From: an uncultured Armatimonadota bacterium
GTDB lineage: Bacteria > Armatimonadota > Fimbriimonadia > Fimbriimonadales > Fimbriimonadaceae
Reading direction: 5' to 3'
DNA: 64,000 nt
Assembly: GCA_903927025.1 (NCBI GenBank)
Contig: CAIYLG010000029.1
Coordinates: 1-64,000 of the forward strand
This document shows positions 1 through 7,822 of the stretch, one piece after another (the first letter of the stretch is position 1; the number at the start of each line of letters is the position of its first letter). The translations under genes were made by a program, and so were the position numbers. Under the pieces are notes generated by a model. The model was given only the letters and a program-made list of their open reading frames with translations, was not told the origin of the DNA and ran no database searches.

Positions 1-1
1 C

Positions 2-136
2 ATCCCCCTCAACCCCTGCACAGGAACCACGACCGGCTACTCGATCACCACGACCGCTACGACGGCAACTGTCGCTGCAACTTCAGGCTCCAACTGCGGA
101 ACCTGGACTCCAGCAACCTTCTCGCTGACTCTGTAA
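2..136 (+). CDS. C-terminal fragment of a secreted, pilin-like protein (partial at window edge)
   Basis: An open frame enters from the left edge and stops with TAA at 134-136. The 44 visible residues are rich in Thr, Ser and Ala and end in a segment CGTWTPATFSLTL. Two cysteines (one near the start, one before GTW) could form a disulfide, as in the C-terminal loop of type IV pilins. A strong terminator follows directly, so this gene ends its transcript. The pilin reading is a guess from composition and the C-terminal Cys; only the coding frame and the stop are certain. Confidence 0.45.
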   Translation: MPLNPCTGTTTGYSITTTATTATVAATSGSNCGTWTPATFSLTL

Positions 137-162
137 GATCAGCCTAAGCACTCAGAACAGAG

Positions 163-200
163 GCGGCAGGGTGAAGTTCATCTTCATCCTGCCGCTTTTT
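163..200 (+). terminator. Rho-independent terminator
   Basis: A 14-bp stem (163-176 with 182-195, one G-U pair) closes a five-base loop and is followed by five T residues. It lies 27 bases after the stop of the upstream fragment. Confidence 0.88.
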
Positions 201-253
201 CGTGTTTGAAGTTCCTTCATACGAAATTCATCTGAAAGGCAGACAATAGGGGC

Positions 254-1105
254 ATGGTTAACGACGACGCGCCGGTTGGCACCGTTATCAGCAGAAGGGA
301 GGCCCTGAGCCTCTTATCTCGGGCAGGACTCTTTCTCGCAGGTGGAGCATCGTTTATCGCTCCATCATCAGAAGCCCTTGCAGAGCTGCCCACTAGGCAG
401 GTGCATTTGGTGGCAAGTCCTGAACTCACGGAAGGACCCTTCTTCGTGGACGAAAAGCTTCATCGACAAGACCTGTTGTCTGGCACGACTCGCGAGACGG
501 TATTGAAGGGTCTGCCGCTGCACCTTAGCTTTGACGTCATGCAGGCAGTGAATGGAAAGGTGGTCCCGCTTAAGGGCGCCCATGTCGATGTGTGGCACGC
601 AGATGCCGCCGGGGTTTATTCGGATGAGAGCAACCCGATGAACCATGAAGACACTTCGCGTCAAACCTGGCTTCGAGGTTATCAAGTTACAGATGCCAAC
701 GGCTTAGTGCAGTTCAAGACGATCTTTCCGGGATGGTACGAGGGAAGATGCCCACATATCCACTTCAAGGTTCGCAATTTCTCCAAAGCAGACAAGGTAA
801 CCGCTGAGTTCACGTCTCAGGTGTTCTTCCACGATAGAGATGCGGAATTGATCTATAAGGCAGAACCTTATGCCTCGAGAGGGTCTCGTGAGACGACCAA
901 CGAGAGAGATGGCATCTTCTCCGAGCGTCAGGTGGATGGTTCTATGGCAGGGTCACACCTGTTGCTTGACCTTGAAAAGCACTCAAGCGGACGCGGATAT
1001 CACTCAAAGTTTGCGATCCTCCTAACGGATGGGAACTTCAACGCCCTTCATCGCCGCGGCTTTGGCCCAGGTGGCCCGCCTCCACCTGATGGTGGGTGGG
1101 GCTAG
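254..1105 (+). CDS. Intradiol ring-cleavage dioxygenase family protein, Tat-exported
   Basis: The 283-residue protein starts with a twin-arginine signal: SRREAL at residues 13-18, then a hydrophobic stretch to about residue 43. The rest follows the protocatechuate 3,4-dioxygenase beta-type fold. It has a TEGPFFVDE segment near 59-67, a Tyr in VYSDES (Y122), and the WYEGRCPHIHF block giving Y162, R165, H168 and H170. These are the expected two-Tyr/two-His ligands for non-haem Fe(III). Family members cleave catechol-type rings between the hydroxyls; the exported forms are mostly uncharacterised. The tail is Gly/Pro-rich (about 271-283). It sits alone between a terminator and a membrane operon, so context gives no substrate. 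Confidence 0.85.
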   Translation: MVNDDAPVGTVISRREALSLLSRAGLFLAGGASFIAPSSEALAELPTRQVHLVASPELTEGPFFVDEKLHRQDLLSGTTRETVLKGLPLHLSFDVMQAVNGKVVPLKGAHVDVWHADAAGVYSDESNPMNHEDTSRQTWLRGYQVTDANGLVQFKTIFPGWYEGRCPHIHFKVRNFSKADKVTAEFTSQVFFHDRDAELIYKAEPYASRGSRETTNERDGIFSERQVDGSMAGSHLLLDLEKHSSGRGYHSKFAILLTDGNFNALHRRGFGPGGPPPPDGGWG

Positions 1106-1190
1106 GCTGGCTTTCTTTCAAGCGATCCCGACTGAAGTCCGCGCTCCGAGATAGCGATTTATCGCCACAAAATCCCCAGTAATTTGTAGA

Positions 1191-2933
1191 ATGGGAGGCG
1201 TGTCTCGCTTCCTTCGGTACCTAGTCTGCCTTGCAGTCGCGCTGTTCTCGACAGCGGTTGTATCGGCCCAGGTCACCGAGTCGAAGGATACGCTAGTGGG
1301 CATTCGTGACCACAACTTCATCAGGACCCTCACCGAGAATGGGGCCCCGGAGAATTTGAGCAAGGGGCAAATCTACCTGCTGGTTCGGATTGGTGCTGCT
1401 TTCGAAAATATAACCGCATGCGCAGGGACATCCGAGGATGCTGTCAAGCTTGCGAATTCTCTCCAGCGGGCTTCCGGCATCAACGAGGTTCGCTATGCTA
1501 AGGAGGACGACTATACTGCCGCGTTCGCGGGTCACTCGTCCGGGCACCTATTCAACATGTCCCAGTCTTGGGATTTCGATCTTAGTTCGATCGTTCAGCG
1601 ACTGAAAGCGGACGGATGGCAGGTATTCGGCGGTGTGACCCTTGGAACCCATGTCTCCGCCAACGTCGCCGGTTCGCCGCTCCATGTCGTCCGCAACCTC
1701 CAAACCTTTCCCTTGGAGGCTTTCACGCAGCACCCCGTTCACCTGGAAACCAAGGTGGGTGGAATCCCAGTCGCACTCATCGCGATCGTCATCTTCGGCC
1801 CGTTCTTCGGATTGGTCTTCGGATTTACGGCGGGCACTGCGATTGCAAAGAACAAAACCATCGAGATTTCGGCGCGAAGAAAGCTCTACCTCAAGCTCAT
1901 TCGCACTCCCACCTACGGACTTATGGGGCTCAGCGTGGTTGTGTCTCTATTTGCGATCTTCACCAGGCAGCTCACTCCAATCGTCGACGTCTGGTTTGGC
2001 ACTTCTCAAGAAGCGTCTGTGATCATCCCGTTGATCATGCCGATGATGCTTCTGTCGGTCTTGGCGATCATTCCCATGTCGAAGGTCGAACGTAAACTGT
2101 TTTCAACCGCACCAGATAGTACGGATTTCAAGCCAGCCGAAGCAGTTCCAATTACAGATTCGCCAAAGAAGCCGTTCACCGTATGGATGATCGCTCAAGT
2201 TGTGGCGGGGGCCACCGTCTCGTTCACTGTCATCTTTACGCATCCCTCCCAACTTGTTCGATTTATCGGAACAATCGTCGGTTACGGCTTGATGTTTACG
2301 GCTGGGCCACTTTCAGGCTACATTGCCAGCCGCAGGAGGAAGTTGAACCCTGTATCCGAGTCTGACGATCCGCTCGTTCAAAAAGTGATGCGATTCGCGG
2401 AGGCGGCAAAGGCGCCGGTATGGAGCGTCGATGTTTTGGAGCCGAGGGATCAGATTCAAAAGGTCGCTATCTTCGTGCTGAACGGAAAGTTGACTCTCTC
2501 TAGAACGGCACTGGATGACCTCTCCGAGCCGGCCCTTGACTACGGAATTGTCAGTAGCCTCTCGTCCAAGACGAGTCAAATGCTCCTCCCGATGTTTGCG
2601 ATGATGCTTGTCTTGGTTTCTGCATTTGTCTTCGCAATGATGAAGATCCGAGCCTTGCTTCCCCGGGAGCAAGTGGGTTCGGCGATATTCGCGTCCTTTG
2701 GCGGGATGTTTGCAGTGGAATTCCCTTTCCTCATGTGGCTGAACCGGTGGGTTCGCCGGAAGCAGATTCGCGCCTCTCTCACCCTGGTTCCAAACCGCCT
2801 CGCTGCCCGGGAATATGTGGAGAAATCGATGGCGCCGCTAACGTCCGATCTGCCGTCCAAGCGAACTGAGAAGTTCCGGACGCAAGCCTTCGCCGACATC
2901 GACCTTGTCGCCAACCAAATGGGGCTGCCATGA
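1191..2933 (+). CDS. Polytopic membrane protein with degenerate M48-peptidase-like domain
   Basis: The 580-residue protein has a signal-like N-terminus (cleavage expected near 27), an extracytoplasmic region to about 190, membrane segments near 194-216, 238-260, 277-297, 330-375 and 463-515, and a cytosolic tail. Residues 395-470 follow the M48 (HtpX/Ste24) layout, but where the HExxH zinc motif is expected the sequence is SSLSS (455-459), after ALDYGIV. If that alignment is right, no zinc site remains and the protein is a pseudo-peptidase. It overlaps the next gene by ATGA, and that gene has the same degenerate block, so the two are probably paralogues acting together. Function unknown. Confidence 0.7.
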   Translation: MGGVSRFLRYLVCLAVALFSTAVVSAQVTESKDTLVGIRDHNFIRTLTENGAPENLSKGQIYLLVRIGAAFENITACAGTSEDAVKLANSLQRASGINEVRYAKEDDYTAAFAGHSSGHLFNMSQSWDFDLSSIVQRLKADGWQVFGGVTLGTHVSANVAGSPLHVVRNLQTFPLEAFTQHPVHLETKVGGIPVALIAIVIFGPFFGLVFGFTAGTAIAKNKTIEISARRKLYLKLIRTPTYGLMGLSVVVSLFAIFTRQLTPIVDVWFGTSQEASVIIPLIMPMMLLSVLAIIPMSKVERKLFSTAPDSTDFKPAEAVPITDSPKKPFTVWMIAQVVAGATVSFTVIFTHPSQLVRFIGTIVGYGLMFTAGPLSGYIASRRRKLNPVSESDDPLVQKVMRFAEAAKAPVWSVDVLEPRDQIQKVAIFVLNGKLTLSRTALDDLSEPALDYGIVSSLSSKTSQMLLPMFAMMLVLVSAFVFAMMKIRALLPREQVGSAIFASFGGMFAVEFPFLMWLNRWVRRKQIRASLTLVPNRLAAREYVEKSMAPLTSDLPSKRTEKFRTQAFADIDLVANQMGLP

Positions 2934-3778
2934 GAACCTTTTCTCGAAGATTGAGCCCGGAGGAAACCCCGAAAGAGCTGCAGGCAGAGGTGGAGCACTA
3001 TACCAAGAGATTTCGTGCGAACACGGCGATCCTCACGTTCTGCGGAATGATTGCTGGACTACAACTTCCAATCCAAAGTCTCTTTGTCACACACGATTCT
3101 GCAGTCACGTGCGTGATCATGACAACCCTTGGCTTGGTAGTGTTCTTCAGTGCCGGGCCATTCGCGGGATTTCTAGCTTGGACCCATTCCCACTCCGAAC
3201 GAAGAGGTCACTCCAAGTCCACACTTGAAGAAATGGGTTTCGAGCTTGCCAAACGGGCTGGATACCGCCTCCTGTGGGGAGTTCCCGTGGTCACCGAGAG
3301 CTTTGCGCAAATAGACTCATTTGTTGCAGTGGGTTCGGGACAACTCATGGTATCGAAGCGAGCCGCTGAGGAGTTCTCGGAGCCGGTTATCAAGTTCGGG
3401 ATGGCTTACGCCCTGGCACGATCAATGGAGAGCTTCCTGTTGCGGGCGAGCTGGTTTCTTTTGGGCGCAATTCTTGCGGATGGATGGATTATCAGCCGCT
3501 ACCTCAGATCACTGCCGCGTGCGTCGTGGAAGGCCGAAGCGTTCTTGGCTTCCCTAATCGGTATGTACTTGGTTTTTATACTCGTCGCTTCCTTCTTTTG
3601 GAAACGAAGAAGTGGGACAGCGATGAGCCGAGCGCTCCAACTGGCCGCCGACGTGGAAGCAGCCAAGACCTGGTGCGAGCGCCCCGTGCCAGAAAACGTG
3701 CCCGCTTGGACAGTGAAGGGCAGAAGAAAGCGACGCGCTAAGTTGATCGATGACCTTTATCAAGCTATTGGGGAGTGA
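2930..3778 (+). CDS. Membrane protein, second degenerate M48-like paralogue
   Basis: This 282-residue protein is translationally coupled to the preceding gene (ATGA overlap). It has hydrophobic segments near 33-50, 60-83, 168-185 and 195-220 and a basic C-terminus. The stretch FSEPVIKFGMAYALARS (149-165) aligns with LSEPALDYGIVSSLSSK of the upstream protein. In both, the position of the M48 HExxH motif is replaced; here it reads YALAR (160-164). It lacks the long N-terminal extracytoplasmic part of its neighbour. A heteromeric membrane complex is plausible but not shown. Function unknown. Confidence 0.65.
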   Translation: MRTFSRRLSPEETPKELQAEVEHYTKRFRANTAILTFCGMIAGLQLPIQSLFVTHDSAVTCVIMTTLGLVVFFSAGPFAGFLAWTHSHSERRGHSKSTLEEMGFELAKRAGYRLLWGVPVVTESFAQIDSFVAVGSGQLMVSKRAAEEFSEPVIKFGMAYALARSMESFLLRASWFLLGAILADGWIISRYLRSLPRASWKAEAFLASLIGMYLVFILVASFFWKRRSGTAMSRALQLAADVEAAKTWCERPVPENVPAWTVKGRRKRRAKLIDDLYQAIGE

Positions 3779-3806
3779 AGTGTTGTCGGGCCATATGTGG
3801 CTGAGG

Positions 3807-5393
3807 TTAGAATCCGACGGCTTGGCCGTCTTTGCGCTGATCGGAGCCGGCGATGTATCCGTCTTCTCCTTTCAGGATCAACTGAGCTCCGCCAAAGGCT
3901 TGGTTGCCCCAGCCGCCTTCGACTGAAACCTGGTGGCCAAGCGACTGAAGCTGAGTGACCACATCGGGCGCCATCGAAGATTCAACGGCTATCGTCCCGT
4001 CTTCCATCACCTGCCATCGTGCGCCGTCGGAAGAGGCTTGTGGGCTTTGGCCGTGGAGCAGAACGCGGATCGCCATTTGGACGTGGCCCTGAGCCTGCAT
4101 CGCTCCACCCATCACGCCGAAGCTCATTATCGGGCTTCCATGTTGGGTGACAAAGCCTGGAATGATCGTCTGGAATGGCCGCTTGCGCGGACCTACTGAG
4201 TTGGGATGACCTTGCTCCAAACGGAAGCAGCAGCCGCGGTTTTGAAGGCTGATTCCAGTGCCGGGCACCACAATTCCCGAGCCAAAGCCCATGTAGTTGC
4301 TCTGGATGAACGAGACCATACGACCTTCGGAATCGGCGGCGGTGAGATAGACCGTTCCGCTTGGCTTCGGAATGCCATGGGTAGGGAGTCCAGCAACCTC
4401 CGGACGAATGAATCCACTTCGAGACCGGAGATAGTCCGTCTCGATAAGCGTTTGGGGATCAAATTCCATCGTCGCCGGGTCCGAGACAAACCGGTGCAGA
4501 TCGGCAAACGCGAGCTTCATCGCCTCAATCTGCAGGTGAATCGACTCTGCCGAATCTGGTGACATGGAATCCATGCCGCCAAATTCGCGCAGGATTCCAA
4601 GGGCCATCAGAGCTGCTATCCCTTGGCCGTTGGGCGGGATCTCGTGAACTTCGTAGCCGTAAAAGGGAATGGAAATCGTTCCGCACCAATCCGCGGTGTG
4701 TCCGGCTAAGTCTTCCAGGCTCATCACTCCGCCGCACTTATTGGAGAAATCAACGATCTTGTTTGCCAAAGCGCCACGGTAGAAGGAGTCGCCCACTGTC
4801 TCGGCGATCTCTTCGAGTGTTCGTGCCATCCCTTCGCACCGGAACGTGCTTCCAATGGATGGTGCCGCGCCTCCTGGCATAAACGCTTCCGCATATCCAG
4901 GCTCGTCCTTCAGAACAGCGGCAGCTCGAGCCCATGACGTGGCTGTAATAGGCGATACGGGGTATCCGTCTCGGGCATACGAAATCGCCGGCTCGAAGAG
5001 TTGGGCGAATTTCAACCGCCCAAACCGCTTTGAAAGCGCACACCAGGCGGAAACGGCACCGGGTACGGTGACGGTGTCCCAACCGCGTGATGGCATGGTT
5101 GAATACTTAGCAAATCGCTCGGGAGTCCAACCGGCTGGGCTGCGACCCGATGCGTTCAACCCGTGAAGCTGCTCTCCGTCCCACAGGATGGCAAAGGCGT
5201 CGCTGCCGATCCCGTTGCTGGTAGGTTCCACCACGGTCAGCGCAATTGCGGCGGCAAGAGCGGCGTCGATGGCATTGCCGCCCAACAGGAGCATCCTGAG
5301 ACCTGCTTGGGCAGCGAGGGGCTGGGAGGTAGCGACAAGGTTGCGGGCGAGAATCGGCTGCCGGATCGAGTGGTAAGACGCTTGAAAGTCCAT
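3807..5393 (-). CDS. Gamma-glutamyltransferase family protein (YwrD-like)
   Basis: The 528-residue protein matches the Ntn-hydrolase gamma-glutamyltranspeptidase family. It has the GGNAIDAALAAA segment (38-49), EPTSNGIGSDAF (56-67), and the expected nucleophile Thr347 in SGTVYLTAAD, followed by a glycine-rich NYMGFGSGIVVPG block. There is no signal peptide, so it is likely cytoplasmic, as for the Bacillus YwrD branch rather than periplasmic Ggt. Members mature by autocleavage before the Thr and cleave gamma-glutamyl bonds of glutathione or related compounds. Length is normal. It is divergent from the GH44 gene. Confidence 0.9.
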   Translation of the reverse strand: MDFQASYHSIRQPILARNLVATSQPLAAQAGLRMLLLGGNAIDAALAAAIALTVVEPTSNGIGSDAFAILWDGEQLHGLNASGRSPAGWTPERFAKYSTMPSRGWDTVTVPGAVSAWCALSKRFGRLKFAQLFEPAISYARDGYPVSPITATSWARAAAVLKDEPGYAEAFMPGGAAPSIGSTFRCEGMARTLEEIAETVGDSFYRGALANKIVDFSNKCGGVMSLEDLAGHTADWCGTISIPFYGYEVHEIPPNGQGIAALMALGILREFGGMDSMSPDSAESIHLQIEAMKLAFADLHRFVSDPATMEFDPQTLIETDYLRSRSGFIRPEVAGLPTHGIPKPSGTVYLTAADSEGRMVSFIQSNYMGFGSGIVVPGTGISLQNRGCCFRLEQGHPNSVGPRKRPFQTIIPGFVTQHGSPIMSFGVMGGAMQAQGHVQMAIRVLLHGQSPQASSDGARWQVMEDGTIAVESSMAPDVVTQLQSLGHQVSVEGGWGNQAFGGAQLILKGEDGYIAGSDQRKDGQAVGF

Positions 5394-5435
5394 CAGGATG
5401 ACTTGAGTCTACCAACGAGCCTCGGTAGCTTCACC

Positions 5436-5441
5436 TATAAT
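5436..5441 (+). promoter_or_regulatory. Candidate -10 box for the GH44 gene
   Basis: A perfect TATAAT lies 20 bases upstream of the GH44 start, with a short leader carrying GATAGGA as a possible ribosome site. No good -35 box is visible at normal spacing. Confidence 0.3.
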
Positions 5442-5461
5442 GGCGAAGATAGGAAACACCG

Positions 5462-7039
5462 ATGTTCACTGTTGCGCTCCTTGGTCTCGTCAGTCTTCAG
5501 GCTGCTTCTTCCGACTTCGCGTTTACTATTGACGCGCGAAAGCAGACCTTAATCTCGCCGTACATCTACGGGATCAACTATCCTGACTCCTTCATTGATG
5601 AATGGCTTAAGGAGTGGGATGGACTCTCGGCTGGTGTGACCCTTGCCCGTGAGGGCGGCAATCGCTTCACTGCCTACAACTGGGAAACGAACGCAAGCAA
5701 CGCGGGACAAGACTACTTCTTCGAAAATGACGACTATTTGGGAGTGAGCAACGAAGCCGGGCTCACCGTTCGGAAGTTTCTTGAGCACGTCCAGAGCAAG
5801 GGGGCTGCCTCCTTGCTCACGGTTCCAACCCTTGGATTTGTGGCAGCAGACAAAGACAATGCCCGTGATGGCGGACAAGACGTTAACCACACGCCCGACT
5901 TCCTGCACAAACGCTTTCTGCCATCCGTGGCCCGTAAGCCTAGCGGCCACTTTGAATATCCGCCGAACACTAAGGATTCGGTGGTCTACCAGGATGAGTT
6001 TGTCCATTGGGTTGAGTCGGTGAAGAAGCCGAACGCGCCTGTGTGGTTCTCATTGGACAACGAACCTGACTTGTGGGCAGGAACCCATGCCCGAATTCGC
6101 GCCAAAACACCGACTTACGCCGAGATCATCGACAACGGCATTGAATATGCGTCCGCAATCAAGGCGGTTGCTCCCAAGGCGCTCGTGTTTGGTCCAGCTA
6201 ACTATGGCTGGTATGGCTTTCGTGCCTTTCAGGGTGCCCCAGATGCCAACGGAAGAGTGTTTGTCGATGCCTATCTGGATGCAATGAAGCAAGCTGAGAG
6301 CAAGTGGCACCGGCGTTTGCTGGATAGCTTTGACTTCCACTGGTACCCGGAAGCGACTGGCGATGGGGTTCGGATCACGATGACCAATCAGGCGGATAAG
6401 CCAGCCACAGCAATGGCAAGAATTCAAGCCCCACGCTCCCTTTGGGACCCGACCTATGTCGAGGACAGTTGGATTCCAAAATCCAACGGAAACAAGCCGA
6501 TTCGATTATTGCCGGACATGCAGGAGCGTGTCCTTGCCCATTATCCGGGCACGAAGCTCTCCATTTCCGAATACGACTTTGGCGGCCGAAGTTCAATAAG
6601 CGGTGCCTTAGCTGAAGCGGATGCACTCGGCATCTTTGGTCGATATGGACTCTTTGCTGCGTGCCACTGGGGCTTGGGGGCAAAGGATGAAGCCGCGCTG
6701 GCCGGGTTCGAGGCGTTCTCCAACTATGACCGACACGGTTCAAGATTCGGAGACCGTGGACTTCAAGTAGCAGGTGGGAATCCTGCACTCAACTCGGTCT
6801 ATGCGTCCCTCGACTCAAAACGCCGAGGAATATTGGTGCTCGTCGTGATCAACAAGGGAAGCGAATCGCAGAGTCTGTCGATGAATTTGACGGGCTTTCA
6901 TCCGCGTGATGGCAAAGCCTTCGTGGTGAAGGAAGGCATCTACCTACAACCGCTTGCGGGGATGCTAGGAATCAAGAATGGAACCGTGCTGTACACAGTT
7001 CCGCCCTTCAGCGTTTCAACCCTTGAGGTCCAGAACTGA
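5462..7039 (+). CDS. Glycoside hydrolase family 44 (secreted endoglucanase/xyloglucanase type)
   Basis: The 525-residue protein has a short signal peptide (about 1-16), then the GH44 signature: ISPYIYGINYPDSF (31-44) and GGNRFTAYNWETNASNAG (65-82). The acid/base Glu is E201 in LDNEPDLW and the nucleophile is E370 in SISEYDFGG, both at the expected strand ends of the TIM barrel. The last 100 residues are the usual beta-sandwich. GH44 enzymes cut beta-1,4-glucans internally and often act on xyloglucan. No cellulose-binding module or dockerin is present. Upstream are gamma-glutamyltransferase (divergent) and downstream an SGNH hydrolase on the same strand, which could share the transcript. Confidence 0.92.
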   Translation: MFTVALLGLVSLQAASSDFAFTIDARKQTLISPYIYGINYPDSFIDEWLKEWDGLSAGVTLAREGGNRFTAYNWETNASNAGQDYFFENDDYLGVSNEAGLTVRKFLEHVQSKGAASLLTVPTLGFVAADKDNARDGGQDVNHTPDFLHKRFLPSVARKPSGHFEYPPNTKDSVVYQDEFVHWVESVKKPNAPVWFSLDNEPDLWAGTHARIRAKTPTYAEIIDNGIEYASAIKAVAPKALVFGPANYGWYGFRAFQGAPDANGRVFVDAYLDAMKQAESKWHRRLLDSFDFHWYPEATGDGVRITMTNQADKPATAMARIQAPRSLWDPTYVEDSWIPKSNGNKPIRLLPDMQERVLAHYPGTKLSISEYDFGGRSSISGALAEADALGIFGRYGLFAACHWGLGAKDEAALAGFEAFSNYDRHGSRFGDRGLQVAGGNPALNSVYASLDSKRRGILVLVVINKGSESQSLSMNLTGFHPRDGKAFVVKEGIYLQPLAGMLGIKNGTVLYTVPPFSVSTLEVQN

Positions 7040-7112
7040 GCTGCTGGGAACGATGCGAGGATGTCCATCCACCCAAGCCGTCTCACGTTAACTCGAATTC
7101 GTCGAACACAAT

Positions 7113-7124
7113 CCAATCGATTGG
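7113..7124. promoter_or_regulatory. Candidate LacI-family operator
   Basis: CCAATCGATTGG is a perfect 12-bp palindrome with the central CG and AANCGNTT core usual for LacI-family operators. It lies just upstream of a possible -10 box (TAAAGT, 7138-7143) of the SGNH hydrolase gene. A LacI-type regulator is encoded at 47.2-48.2 kb; a link is untested. Confidence 0.35.
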
Positions 7125-7150
7125 TTTTGGTTAGCGGTAAAGTTCGCTTC

Positions 7151-7822
7151 ATGTTGCTCGTACTGTCTGCATTGGCGATCTCCTCGACACTGATCTCACG
7201 TCACATGCCAGCACAGTCAGATCCCTTTGCAAAGGAAGTCGCGGCATTTTCAAATGCGGATCGTATCAATCCTCCTGCCAAGGGGCAGGTTCTCTTTATC
7301 GGTAGCTCCTCTTTCACGAAGTGGACGGATGTGGGCGACTATTTCCCGAACGTCAAGATCCTCAATCGTGCCTTTGGAGGCTCAGCACTCCCAGATGTGA
7401 TTCGCCACTTGGACGAGGTCGTCTATCCGTACAAGCCAAGGCAGGTTGTGATCTATTGTGGGGAGAACGACTTTGCTGGAGACAGCAAACTTGAGCCAGC
7501 TGAAGTGGTGAACCGCTTCAAGACCCTCTTCCGACTGATCCGCAATCATGAGCGCAACGTCCCCATCATTTACGTTTCCATGAAGCCGAGCCCCAGCCGA
7601 TGGCAGATGCGCGCAAAGTTCCAGACAGCCAATGCGAAGATTGCTGACTTCCTCAAGCACCAGCGCAAGGCTGAATTCTTGGATGTTTGGCCCGTGATGC
7701 TCAACGGCGACGGGGTTCCGAAGCCAGAGATTTTTCTGTCAGACAGGCTTCACATGAACGCAACCGGATACCATCTCTGGCAACCTCTTCTGGAGCCACT
7801 TCTCGTAAAGCAATCAAACTAG
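7151..7822 (+). CDS. Secreted SGNH/GDSL-type esterase or acylhydrolase
   Basis: From the ATG at 7151 the protein has 223 residues and begins with a signal peptide. An in-frame ATG at 7061 would add 30 basic residues before it; I prefer 7151 because a palindrome and a -10-like box lie between the two. The SGNH blocks are present: block I Ser in FIGSSSFTKW, Gly in NRAFGGS, Asn in CGENDF and the Asp/His pair in LSDRLHMN. Such enzymes remove acetyl or other acyl groups from sugars and lipids. Next to GH44 and GH52, a carbohydrate esterase role is reasonable but inferred. Its stop overlaps the convergent GH52 stop by four bases. Confidence 0.82.
   Translation: MLLVLSALAISSTLISRHMPAQSDPFAKEVAAFSNADRINPPAKGQVLFIGSSSFTKWTDVGDYFPNVKILNRAFGGSALPDVIRHLDEVVYPYKPRQVVIYCGENDFAGDSKLEPAEVVNRFKTLFRLIRNHERNVPIIYVSMKPSPSRWQMRAKFQTANAKIADFLKHQRKAEFLDVWPVMLNGDGVPKPEIFLSDRLHMNATGYHLWQPLLEPLLVKQSN

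Noticed and set aside
1191-3778. Active M48 metallopeptidases
   Set aside because: No HExxH is present in either protein.
3816-3830. GACGGC-TTG-GCCGTC hairpin with TTT as terminator of the M48-like pair
   Set aside because: It lies within the last codons of the gamma-glutamyltransferase gene and the T-run is only three bases; too weak to call.
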